DNA of 5,400 nucleotides, taken from NCBI GenBank assembly GCA_017469325.1, contig JAFUGO010000031.1, positions 1 through 5,400 on the forward strand, given 5' to 3'. Below the pieces are notes generated by a model, which saw only the letters and a program-made list of their open reading frames with translations, did not search any database and had not been told where the DNA came from. Below, one piece after another: positions 1 to 5,169 of the stretch. Origin of the DNA: Mogibacterium sp. (lineage in GTDB: Bacteria > Bacillota_A > Clostridia > Peptostreptococcales > Anaerovoracaceae). Made by a program: the position numbers and the translations under genes. Position 1 is the stretch's first letter. Every line of letters begins with the position of its first letter.

Positions 1-266
1 AGTCTGATCTCGAGCATGATCAGGAGGTTCTCACCTGCTCCGCCTGCTCTCTTGGAAGCCTTCTCAAACAGGTTGCGGAACTGAGTCTCGCTGAGGCCGT
101 AAGTGAATCTTACCTTCTGCTTCTCGGTCAGCTGGATTCCATATTCGCTCTTTTTGCGGCGTCTTACTGCGCCATGTCTTTTGGACTTTTTATTTACACC
201 CAGGTACTGTGGCTCGATACCAAGAGCTCTTGCCTTCTTCAGTACAGGTCCTCTATCTCTTGACAT
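1..266 (-). CDS. rpsD: 30S ribosomal protein S4, N-terminal part (runs off the left edge)
   Basis: The first 88 codons of S4 are visible. S4 is a primary 16S rRNA-binding protein that starts 30S body assembly and, in several bacteria, represses its own mRNA. The reading begins [17 protein letters not shown], then has the family block [16 protein letters not shown] (about residues 38-53), YG, QF, and [11 protein letters not shown] at the edge. These match the N-terminal domain and the entry into the S4 RNA-binding domain. No cysteine occurs in the visible part, so this is the zinc-free (C-minus) form common in Clostridia. The ATG at 264-266 is preceded by AAGGAGG at 277-283, with 10 nt between. 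It follows rpsK by 22 nt and is surely cotranscribed with it. Identity is firm; the C-terminal half lies outside the window. Confidence 0.96.
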   Translation of the reverse strand, partial: MSRDRGPVLKKARALGIEPQYLGVNKKSKRHGAVRRRKKSEYGIQLTEKQKVRFTYGLSETQFRNLFEKASKRAGGAGENLLIMLEIR

Positions 267-288
267 ATATTATGATCCTCCTTCCCGA

Positions 289-684
289 TTAGACTCTTCT
301 CTTCTTAGGCGGTCTGCAACCATTGTGAGGGATAGGTGTGATATCCTTGATCATGGTTACTCTGAGTCCTGCAGTCTCGAGTGCTCTTACTGCGGAATCT
401 CTGCCCGATCCCGGTCCCTTAACGTAGACTTCTACAGTCTTGAGGCCGTGTTCCATAGCCGCCTTAGCCGCTACTGTAGCTGCTTCTGCTGCTGCAAACG
501 GTGTGCTCTTACGGGAGCCTCTGAATCCGTTTGAACCTGCGGATGACCAGCTGAGAGCGTTTCCGTCCATGTCGGTCAGTGTTATCAGCGTGTTGTTGAA
601 GGTGGACTGGATATGAGCCTGGCCTCTTTCAACGTTTTTACGTTCTCTCTTTTTCTTTCTTACTGTTTTCTTAACAGTTGCCAT
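289..684 (-). CDS. rpsK: 30S ribosomal protein S11
   Basis: S11 (131 aa, normal length) sits in the 30S platform, binds 16S rRNA near the E site and partners S6, S18 and S21. The basic N-terminus ([17 protein letters not shown]) leads into the conserved [15 protein letters not shown] (residues 24-38). Then come [37 protein letters not shown] (75-94) and the signature tail [13 protein letters not shown]. The start is fixed by AAGGAGG at 693-699, 8 nt upstream of the ATG, and the stop is TAA. It lies 19 nt after rpsM and 22 nt before rpsD, as in the alpha operon. Nothing is missing or unusual. Confidence 0.98.
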   Translation of the reverse strand: MATVKKTVRKKKRERKNVERGQAHIQSTFNNTLITLTDMDGNALSWSSAGSNGFRGSRKSTPFAAAEAATVAAKAAMEHGLKTVEVYVKGPGSGRDSAVRALETAGLRVTMIKDITPIPHNGCRPPKKRRV

Positions 685-703
685 AACTTATACCTCCTTC
701 CCC

Positions 704-1069
704 TTATCTCTTCTTTCCGGCGAGACGCTTTGGTCCCTTGCGGGTCCTTGCATTCGTCTTAGTCTTCTGACCCCTTACAGGGAGTCCTCTTCTGTGTCTG
801 ATACCTCTGTAAGATCCGATCTCCATGAGTCTCTTGATGTTAAGAGAAACCTCTCTTCTGAGGTCACCTTCTACCATGTACTCAGCGTCGATGACTCTTC
901 TGATCTTACCGGCGTCTTCTTCTGTCAGATCTCTGACTCTGATGTCAGGATCGACTCCCGCTTTAGCGAGAATCTCTCTTGATGTTGCGAGACCGATTCC
1001 GTAGATATATGTCAGACCGTATTCGATCCTCTTATCTCTAGGCAGGTCTACTCCGGCAATTCTTGCCAT
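704..1069 (-). CDS. rpsM: 30S ribosomal protein S13
   Basis: S13 (121 aa) sits in the head of the 30S subunit, contacts 16S rRNA and L5 through bridge B1b, and reaches the P-site tRNA with its basic tail. The sequence starts [26 protein letters not shown]. It continues with the helical region that contains [13 protein letters not shown] and EGDLRREV, and ends in the arginine/lysine-rich extension [19 protein letters not shown] plus KGPKR. Length and motifs are normal. The ATG has a strong AAAGGAGG at 1076-1083, 6 nt upstream, and the stop is TAA. It is the first gene after the 339-nt gap that carries a promoter candidate and stem-loops, so it probably heads a separately regulated transcript with rpsK and rpsD. 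The first codons form a perfect inverted repeat (GGCAA/TTGCC, 1055-1067). Confidence 0.98.
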   Translation of the reverse strand: MARIAGVDLPRDKRIEYGLTYIYGIGLATSREILAKAGVDPDIRVRDLTEEDAGKIRRVIDAEYMVEGDLRREVSLNIKRLMEIGSYRGIRHRRGLPVRGQKTKTNARTRKGPKRLAGKKR

Positions 1070-1075
1070 GTTTTT

Positions 1076-1083
1076 CCTCCTTT
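1076..1083 (-). promoter_or_regulatory. rpsM Shine-Dalgarno, abutting a leader stem-loop
   Basis: AAAGGAGG lies 6 nt before the rpsM ATG. It begins immediately after the 3' arm of the last leader stem-loop (ends at 1084), so folding or protein binding of that hairpin would directly affect ribosome access. The motif is seen directly; the regulatory effect is inferred. Confidence 0.85.
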
Positions 1084-1236
1084 CCCATCTTCCGTCGCCT
1101 TCCCGGGGGCGATACAGACGGGTGTTCCAAGATTTGTTAAGCGTTATCTCTGCGGACCCGGCCCCGCAGCGCTTAATGACAATGTCGTTATCGCGCGAAA
1201 TCCAAGGGCATAATTATCCCTTGGCGCGAACACTTT
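1084..1236 (-). promoter_or_regulatory. Candidate structured 5' leader of rpsM-rpsK-rpsD
   Basis: On the minus strand three stem-loops follow one another. A: CCAAGGG/CCCTTGG, perfect 7 bp (1202-1208 and 1218-1224), with CGCG arms outside it. B: outer TTAAGCG/CGCTTAA (7 bp, 1137-1143 and 1170-1176) and inner CTGCGG/CCGCAG (6 bp, 1150-1155 and 1164-1169), separated by a one-sided bulge at 1144-1149. C: CCCGTC/GATGGG with one G-U pair (1117-1122 and 1084-1089), an internal loop, then TCGCC/GGCGA (1108-1112 and 1095-1099) with an 8-nt loop. No U-tract follows any of them, so they are not intrinsic terminators. The stems can be read directly. Leaders before rpsM are known as S4-repressed sites in Gammaproteobacteria. 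That this one binds S4 or another ribosomal protein is inference, and no known leader family is recognised. Confidence 0.5.
1202..1224 (-). repeat. Inverted repeat CCAAGGG/CCCTTGG next to the candidate promoter
   Basis: Seven-base perfect arms flank a 9-base A/T-rich centre that contains the self-complementary ATAATTAT. The whole element is a palindrome apart from one extra base. It begins a few bases downstream of the predicted transcription start. It could act as the first hairpin of the leader RNA or as a DNA operator; the sequence alone does not separate the two. Confidence 0.6.
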
Positions 1237-1277
1237 ATAATAGCATTTTTAAAATGTATTTTTGTGTACTTTTTTCT
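1234..1277 (-). promoter_or_regulatory. Candidate extended -10 promoter for rpsM
   Basis: On the minus strand TGCTATTAT (1237-1245) fits an extended -10 (TGn plus a TATAAT-like hexamer); TATAAA at 1234-1239 is an overlapping alternative. Upstream to 1277 the sequence is strongly A/T-rich with A-tracts, as in an UP-like region. No good -35 hexamer occurs at 16-18 nt spacing; the nearest resemblance, TACACA at 1263-1268, is 20 nt from the -10. Predicted initiation is near 1229-1231, giving a leader of about 160 nt. It would supplement read-through from the spc operon, since no terminator was found between rpmJ and this site. Confidence 0.5.
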
Positions 1278-1328
1278 GTGCTTCCCTTCTGTCAGTCAGA
1301 CAAGAGCGAATTTTTCGTCAGACGAGGC

Positions 1329-1384
1329 GCACCAGCAAATCGCGAACGCGCATACCCGGAAGTATGTAAGTGAACGATTTGTGC
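1329..1384 (-). other. Stem-loop element just downstream of rpmJ
   Basis: On the minus strand CAAATCG pairs perfectly with CGATTTG (1375-1381 and 1336-1342), and an inner CATAC/GTATG stem (1362-1366 and 1351-1355) has a 6-nt loop. The two stems are separated by a symmetric 8 by 8 internal loop, and a GCA/TGC pairing outside them adds 3 bp across a 4-nt bulge. No T-run follows, so it is not an intrinsic terminator. It may be an RNA processing or regulatory structure in the spc-alpha read-through transcript, or chance. Function is unknown. Confidence 0.35.
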
Positions 1385-1408
1385 AGTGCAACAAAGTATG
1401 GCGGAAAA

Positions 1409-1522
1409 TTAGCCTTGTCTCTGTTTATGCTTAGGGTTTTCACAAATTACCATTACGCGGCCGTGTCTCTTGATAACTTTGCACTTGTCGCACATAGGCT
1501 TTACAGAAGCTCTAACTTTCAT
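1409..1522 (-). CDS. rpmJ: 50S ribosomal protein L36 (zinc-ribbon form)
   Basis: This 37-codon gene encodes L36, the smallest 50S protein, which binds 23S rRNA. The product starts [14 protein letters not shown] and ends KHKQRQG. Cys11, Cys14, Cys27 and His32 form the C-x2-C-x12-C-x4-H zinc ribbon, so this is the C-plus, zinc-dependent type. The length is exactly typical. The ATG at 1520-1522 has AGGAGG at 1532-1537 (9-nt spacer), and the stop is TAA. It lies 61 nt after infA, the usual order. That 61-nt spacer holds only the SD and weak 4-5 bp pairings. Downstream the dense gene packing breaks for 339 nt before rpsM. Confidence 0.97.
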   Translation of the reverse strand: MKVRASVKPMCDKCKVIKRHGRVMVICENPKHKQRQG

Positions 1523-1583
1523 TTCTATTTACCTCCTGAATAAGGTTATTATTTCTTCTTTTATCGAAGGAGCTCAGCCTCCG

Positions 1584-1802
1584 TTACTTTTCTCTCCAGG
1601 TGATCCTTCCGCGGGTCAGATCGTAAGGTGAAAGCTCCACCTTTACTCTGTCTCCCGGCAGAATACGGATGTAATTCATTCTGATCTTACCGGAGATATG
1701 AGCAAGTATTTCGAAATCATTATCAAGCCTAACCTTGAACATTGCATTAGGCTGTGCATCGACTACGGTGCCCATAGCCTCTATAGTATTGTTCTTAGCC
1801 AT
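1584..1802 (-). CDS. infA: Translation initiation factor IF-1
   Basis: IF-1 (72 aa, standard length) is a single S1-like OB-fold protein that occupies the 30S A site and cooperates with IF-2 and IF-3 in initiation. It has the recognisable run [20 protein letters not shown], then [20 protein letters not shown] (residues 34-53) and the tail [15 protein letters not shown]. The SD AGGAGG (1808-1813, 5 nt from the ATG) includes bases of the map TAG stop, and the two genes are only 9 nt apart. Ribosomes finishing map could therefore re-initiate on infA. There is no small KOW-domain gene between map and infA, as found in some clostridia. Confidence 0.98.
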   Translation of the reverse strand: MAKNNTIEAMGTVVDAQPNAMFKVRLDNDFEILAHISGKIRMNYIRILPGDRVKVELSPYDLTRGRITWREK

Positions 1803-1807
1803 TTGTT

Positions 1808-1814
1808 CCTCCTA
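1808..1814 (-). promoter_or_regulatory. infA SD overlapping the map stop codon
   Basis: The minus-strand bases TAGGAGG contain both the TAG stop of map (1812-1814) and the SD of infA (AGGAGG, 1808-1813), 5 nt from the infA ATG. This arrangement favours termination-reinitiation coupling; the coupling itself is inferred. Confidence 0.75.
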
Positions 1815-2561
1815 TTGCAGAGTTAAGATCTCGGGTTCTCCGTCCGTGACGAGGATGGTGTTTTCATAATGAGCGGATTTCTTTCCGTCCACCATGACTA
1901 CTGTCCAGTCATTTCCAAGCACCCTTACTTCATAGCTTCCGAGTGCGATCATCGGCTCGATCGCGAGCGTCATATTGCGCTCTATCTTTGCGCCCTTGCC
2001 TGCTTTGCCGTAGTTAGGGATGTACGGATCTTCGTGGAGCTTTGTGCCTGTGCCGTGTCCGGTGTAGTCTCTGATGACTCCCATGCCGAAGCTTTCGGCA
2101 TATTTCTGGACCGCGTGGCCGATGTCTCCGATCCTGTACCCTTCCATGGCATACTTGATGCCTTCGAAAAAGCTCTGTCTTGTGACATCAATGAGTTTCT
2201 GATCTTCTTCGCTTATCTTACCCACCGCGTATGTGCGGGCAGCATCGCTGTTGTAGCCCTTGTAGGTGGCTCCTACGTCAACGCTTACGATATCGCCTTC
2301 TCTGAGTATCCTCGACTTATTTGGTATGCCGTGGATGACCTCTTCGTTGACAGACACGCAGGCTGCGGCGGGGAACCCGCCATAGCCCTTGAATGTCGGT
2401 GTCATACCGTGGCCTGTGATCCTTTTCTCAACGAAGTCATTGACGTCCATTGTGGAAAGACCCGGTTTTACGAATTCCTCAAGGTCGTGCAGGAGTTCTG
2501 CCGTGACCTTGCAGGGTTCTCTCATAAGTTCGATCTCACGCTTAGACTTGATTATTATCAT
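1812..2561 (-). CDS. map: Methionine aminopeptidase, type I
   Basis: This cytosolic metalloprotease (249 aa) removes the N-terminal methionine from nascent proteins with small second residues. All family metal ligands are visible: Asp95 and Asp106 (in VSVDVGATYKGYNSDAARTY), His169 (YTGHGTG), Glu202 (LAIEPMI) and Glu233 (HYENTILVT). The catalytic histidines are His77 (EEVIHGIP) and His176 (KLHEDPY). There is no N-terminal extension or SEC-C zinc tail, so it is the short type Ia form. The start MIIIKSKREIELMR is the normal N-terminus. Its SD is the weaker GGAGAG at 2572-2577 inside the last codons of adk, 10 nt from the ATG, and the genes are 7 nt apart. The stop is TAG, inside the infA SD. Confidence 0.98.
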   Translation of the reverse strand: MIIIKSKREIELMREPCKVTAELLHDLEEFVKPGLSTMDVNDFVEKRITGHGMTPTFKGYGGFPAAACVSVNEEVIHGIPNKSRILREGDIVSVDVGATYKGYNSDAARTYAVGKISEEDQKLIDVTRQSFFEGIKYAMEGYRIGDIGHAVQKYAESFGMGVIRDYTGHGTGTKLHEDPYIPNYGKAGKGAKIERNMTLAIEPMIALGSYEVRVLGNDWTVVMVDGKKSAHYENTILVTDGEPEILTLQ

Positions 2562-2568
2562 GTCTTAC

Positions 2569-3213
2569 TTACTCTCCGATTTCTGCAACGATTGCCTGGA
2601 ATACTGTCTCAGGAGACTGTCCGGCATCAAAATTCCTGAGTGCGCCGGACTTGCTGCAGTAATCGATCAGCGGAGCAGTGGATTCTTCGTATACTTCGAT
2701 CCTCTTCTCTGCTGTCTCTCTGGTGTCGTCCTTGCGCTGCTCGAGTTCACCGCCGCATCTGTCGCATACTCCCTCTTTCTTAGGAGGCATGTTCTTGATG
2801 TGGAAGCTCGCTCCGCATGCCTTGCAGACTCTTCTGCCTGTGAGCCTTGACATGAGCTCTTCATAGCCGACTTCGAAGTTGATGACGGCATCGAGCTTCT
2901 GTCCGTGCTCTTCAAGGAACTTGTCGAATGCTTCCGCCTGCGCGATGGTTCTCGGGAATCCGTCAAGCAGATAGCCGTTTGCGCAGTCGTCCTGCATCAG
3001 TCTGTCAGCCACGAGGTCGACGACCAGTTCGTCAGGTACCAGTCTGCCGGAGTTTGTGTACTCCTGCGCTTTCTTTCCGAGCTCGGTCCCTTCCTTGATA
3101 TTCTTGCGGAAGATGTCTCCGGTGGAAATCTGCGGAATACCGTACTTATCAACCAGTCTTACTGCCTGAGTGCCTTTGCCCGCACCCGGAGGCCCTAACA
3201 ATACAGCTCTCAT
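2569..3213 (-). CDS. adk: Adenylate kinase, zinc-containing long form
   Basis: It catalyses the reversible reaction ATP + AMP to 2 ADP in the cytoplasm, balancing adenylate pools. The P-loop GPPGAGKGT spans residues 7-15. The AMP-binding region has STGDIFR (30-36, Arg36), and DGFPRT (84-89) contains Arg88. The LID follows RLTGRRVC and carries Cys130, Cys133, Cys150 and Cys153, a four-cysteine structural zinc site typical of Gram-positive enzymes. DDTRETAEKR (162-171) supplies phosphate-binding arginines 165 and 171. At 214 aa it is the usual long bacterial form. The ATG is fixed by AAAGGAGG at 3219-3226 (5-nt spacer). It follows secY by 26 nt, the standard Bacillota order. Confidence 0.98.
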   Translation of the reverse strand: MRAVLLGPPGAGKGTQAVRLVDKYGIPQISTGDIFRKNIKEGTELGKKAQEYTNSGRLVPDELVVDLVADRLMQDDCANGYLLDGFPRTIAQAEAFDKFLEEHGQKLDAVINFEVGYEELMSRLTGRRVCKACGASFHIKNMPPKKEGVCDRCGGELEQRKDDTRETAEKRIEVYEESTAPLIDYCSKSGALRNFDAGQSPETVFQAIVAEIGE

Positions 3214-3239
3214 AGTCTCCTCCTTTACAGGTACCTTAC

Positions 3240-4520
3240 TTATTTAAGAAATCCCTGATAATTCCTCATCAGCATCTGATTCTCGAGCTGCTGCACTATA
3301 TCGAGCGCAACGCCTACCATGATCAGTAATGATGTTCCGCCGAAGCTGAAGTTGAACGGTGTGAACACACTTACGATGGTCGGGATCGTCGCTACTGCCG
3401 CAAGGAAGAGTCCTCCGGCGAAGCACAGCCTGCTCATTATCTTTGACAGATATTCAACAGTGGCGGTTCCCGGTCTGATTCCCGGAATGAAGCCTCCGTT
3501 CTGCCTCATATTATCTGCAACATCTGCAGGGTTGAACATTATAGCTGTGTAGAAATATGTAAAGAACATTGTGAGCACGATGTTCGCAGCGGCATAGATC
3601 CACACACCCGGATTTCCCGATGGCGACAGATACTTTGTGACGAAGTCAGCAAATGCTGAGTTCGGTGCGAAGTATGTGATCGTGAGCGGGAACTGCAGCA
3701 GCGATATAGAGAAGATGATAGGGATAACGCCGGCCTGGTTCACCTTCATAGGAATGTGAGTCGACTGGCCTCCGTACATCTTGCGTCCTACGACGCGCTT
3801 CGCGTACTGCACCGGGATCTTTCTTACGCCCTGCTGCATTTCGATTATCACCATCGTGACGAGCACAGCTACGATCAGGAGAGCGATCACGGCTACTACC
3901 GATACCGCTCCGTCCTTGATCTGTGTGATGACTCCCCTGGCAGCGGACGGCAGTCTGGCTACGATGCCTCCGAAGATCAGCATCGAGATTCCGTTTCCGA
4001 TGCCGTACTCGTTGATCTGCTCGCCGAGCCACATCAGGAATGCCGTGCCTGCTGTCAGTACGATTATTATGGTGATAATGTTGAACGCGTTCTGGTCAAC
4101 GATCGCTCTTCTGAACAGACCGATCGTAAGTCCGGTCGCCTGTATCAGTCCGAGTACTACCGCCATGTACCTTGTGATGGTCGCCATTTTTTTGCGGCCT
4201 TCCGAACCCTCTTTCGCGAGTCTCTCAAAGTACGGGAACGCGATCGTCAGCAGCTGAACGATGATCGATGCGGTTATGTATGGGGTGATGCTCAGTGCAA
4301 AAATCGTGAAGTTGCTGAACGCACCACCCGAGAAGAGGTCGAAGAGATCGAGGAGTCCCGTCTCTCCGGTAAACATCTGCGCAAGATAATCTCTATCGAT
4401 ACCCGGGACCGGGATGTTGGACCCGATCCTGAATACCAGAAGCATCAGAAGAGTGAAGATGATCTTTTGTCTGATCTCCGGAATTTTCCATGCTTTAGAG
4501 AATGTCTTTACGAATTCCAT
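3240..4520 (-). CDS. secY: Preprotein translocase channel subunit SecY
   Basis: SecY forms the protein-conducting channel in the cytoplasmic membrane with SecE and SecG, driven by SecA or fed by ribosomes. The 426-aa protein has ten hydrophobic segments: roughly 18-36, 72-93, 115-135, 145-165, 175-192, 208-228, 262-284, 305-328, 362-384 and 394-411. The plug region falls near 55-70, after the conserved SNIPVPGID. The cytosolic loop at 229-260 contains YAKRVVGRKMYGG, and MKVNQAGVIPIIF (258-270) opens TM7. The C5 loop NGGFIPGIRPG (341-351) holds Arg349, the counterpart of a residue essential in E. coli. The start overlaps the rplO stop as TGATG, with SD AGAGGT (4527-4532) inside rplO, which suggests coupled translation. 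The stop is TAA. Confidence 0.98.
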   Translation of the reverse strand: MEFVKTFSKAWKIPEIRQKIIFTLLMLLVFRIGSNIPVPGIDRDYLAQMFTGETGLLDLFDLFSGGAFSNFTIFALSITPYITASIIVQLLTIAFPYFERLAKEGSEGRKKMATITRYMAVVLGLIQATGLTIGLFRRAIVDQNAFNIITIIIVLTAGTAFLMWLGEQINEYGIGNGISMLIFGGIVARLPSAARGVITQIKDGAVSVVAVIALLIVAVLVTMVIIEMQQGVRKIPVQYAKRVVGRKMYGGQSTHIPMKVNQAGVIPIIFSISLLQFPLTITYFAPNSAFADFVTKYLSPSGNPGVWIYAAANIVLTMFFTYFYTAIMFNPADVADNMRQNGGFIPGIRPGTATVEYLSKIMSRLCFAGGLFLAAVATIPTIVSVFTPFNFSFGGTSLLIMVGVALDIVQQLENQMLMRNYQGFLK

Positions 4521-4960
4521 CAGATGACCTCTGCCTTTCCGCCTGCTTTCTCTATTTTTTCAACAGCGCTCTTGCTGAATTTCTCAGCCTTAACAGTGAG
4601 CTTCTTCTCGAGCTCGCCGTTGCCGAGGACCTTCAGTCCGTCGAGCTTCTTTCCGACGAGACCTGTTGCGAGCAGTACGCTCAGATCCACTTCGGTTCCG
4701 TCTTCGAATCTGTTGAGATCCTTAACGTTGACTTCGGCATATTCCTTAGCCCATTTGTTGTTGAAGCCTCTCTTAGGGAGTCTTCTGTAGAGTGGCATCT
4801 GGCCACCCTCGAAGCCGAGTCTTACTCCGCCGCCGCTTCTGGAGTTCTGACCGTTCATACCTCTGCCGGCAGTTGTTCCCTGACCGGTACCCTGGCCGCG
4901 GCCGATTCTCTTAGGAGCCTTTGTGGAGCCCTCAGGCTTTTTAAGTTCATGAATTCTCAT
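4520..4960 (-). CDS. rplO: 50S ribosomal protein L15
   Basis: L15 (146 aa) is a late-assembly 50S protein that threads a long basic arm through 23S rRNA. The N-terminal half is the typical Gly/Arg-rich extension: [18 protein letters not shown] (residues 17-34), NSRSGGG, then [19 protein letters not shown] (48-66). The C-terminal globular part ends [20 protein letters not shown] (109-128) and [11 protein letters not shown], the family signature area. The start ATG at 4958-4960 has AAGGAGG at 4970-4976 (9-nt spacer), overlapping the rpmD stop. The TGA stop shares its final A with the secY ATG. Length and motifs are normal. Confidence 0.98.
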   Translation of the reverse strand: MRIHELKKPEGSTKAPKRIGRGQGTGQGTTAGRGMNGQNSRSGGGVRLGFEGGQMPLYRRLPKRGFNNKWAKEYAEVNVKDLNRFEDGTEVDLSVLLATGLVGKKLDGLKVLGNGELEKKLTVKAEKFSKSAVEKIEKAGGKAEVI

Positions 4961-4969
4961 GGCCTTTGC

Positions 4970-4977
4970 CCTCCTTA
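4970..4977 (-). promoter_or_regulatory. rplO SD overlapping the rpmD stop codon
   Basis: Minus-strand TAAGGAGG combines the rpmD stop TAA (4975-4977) with the rplO SD AAGGAGG (4970-4976), 9 nt from the rplO ATG. It fixes the rplO start and suggests re-initiation. Confidence 0.75.
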
Positions 4978-5154
4978 CAGTTCTTCTACTTTGAGCAGAT
5001 GCGATACCTTGTTGATAGCGCCTCTTGTTGCAGGGGAATCCTCGAGCTCTACCGAGTGGTTGAGCTTGCGGAGTCCGAGCGCCTCAACGGTCTTCTTCTG
5101 CTTAGGCTGACAAGCGATAGGGCTCTTGACCAATGTGATTCTCAGTTTTGCCAT
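4975..5154 (-). CDS. rpmD: 50S ribosomal protein L30
   Basis: A 59-codon gene encodes L30, a small 23S rRNA-binding protein of the large subunit. The reading is [20 protein letters not shown], then [20 protein letters not shown] and [42 protein letters not shown] and [14 protein letters not shown] are the conserved parts, and the length is standard for the short bacterial form. The ATG at 5152-5154 has AGGAGG at 5163-5168 (8-nt spacer), which overlaps the rpsE TAG stop. The stop is TAA, 14 nt before rplO. The position between rpsE and rplO is the usual spc-operon order. Confidence 0.97.
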   Translation of the reverse strand: MAKLRITLVKSPIACQPKQKKTVEALGLRKLNHSVELEDSPATRGAINKVSHLLKVEEL

Positions 5155-5162
5155 TTCCCTTG

Positions 5163-5169
5163 CCTCCTA
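5163..5169 (-). promoter_or_regulatory. rpmD SD overlapping the rpsE stop codon
   Basis: Minus-strand TAGGAGG contains the rpsE stop TAG (5167-5169) and the rpmD SD AGGAGG (5163-5168), 8 nt before the rpmD ATG. It is the same arrangement as at map-infA. Confidence 0.75.

Noticed and set aside
103..534. Plus-strand 143-codon open frame opposite rpsD and rpsK
   Set aside because: It crosses the rpsK-rpsD junction on the opposite strand, has a Cys/Ser-rich composition without motifs, and has no SD.
1311..1325. Possible terminator (TCGT/ACGA hairpin beside a run of five T)
   Set aside because: The stem is only 4 bp and the T-run is on the wrong side: on the minus strand it reads as an A-run after the stem, and on the plus strand it precedes the stem.
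1330..1364. Minus-strand mini-ORF encoding about 11 residues (MRVRDLLVRLV)
   Set aside because: It has no SD and its start lies inside the rpmJ-proximal stem-loop. Other leader mini-ORFs, such as MPLDFAR, are shorter still and also lack an SD.
1068..1373. Plus-strand 101-codon open frame across the rpmJ-rpsM gap
   Set aside because: It starts opposite the rpsM ATG, has no SD, has no recognisable domain, and runs through the stem-loops and promoter of the minus strand.
1523..1583. Possible regulatory hairpin between infA and rpmJ
   Set aside because: Only weak 4-5 bp pairings (GGAG/CTCC and AATAA/TTATT) can be drawn, with no extension or U-tract.
1803..1811. Missing KOW-domain gene between map and infA
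   Set aside because: Some clostridia have one there, but many genomes lack it. The 9-nt junction with an overlapping SD looks native, not like a deletion scar.
1869..2639. Plus-strand 256-codon open frame opposite map
   Set aside because: It is antisense to an intact, clearly recognised map gene, with no SD and no family resemblance; it is a codon-bias shadow.
3756..4790. Plus-strand 344-codon open frame opposite secY and rplO
   Set aside because: Its low-complexity, Arg/Asp/Ser-rich translation is typical of an antisense frame, and both genes beneath it are intact.
4502..5110. Plus-strand 202-codon open frame opposite rplO and rpmD
   Set aside because: It is a Leu/Ser-rich antisense shadow of two intact ribosomal protein genes.
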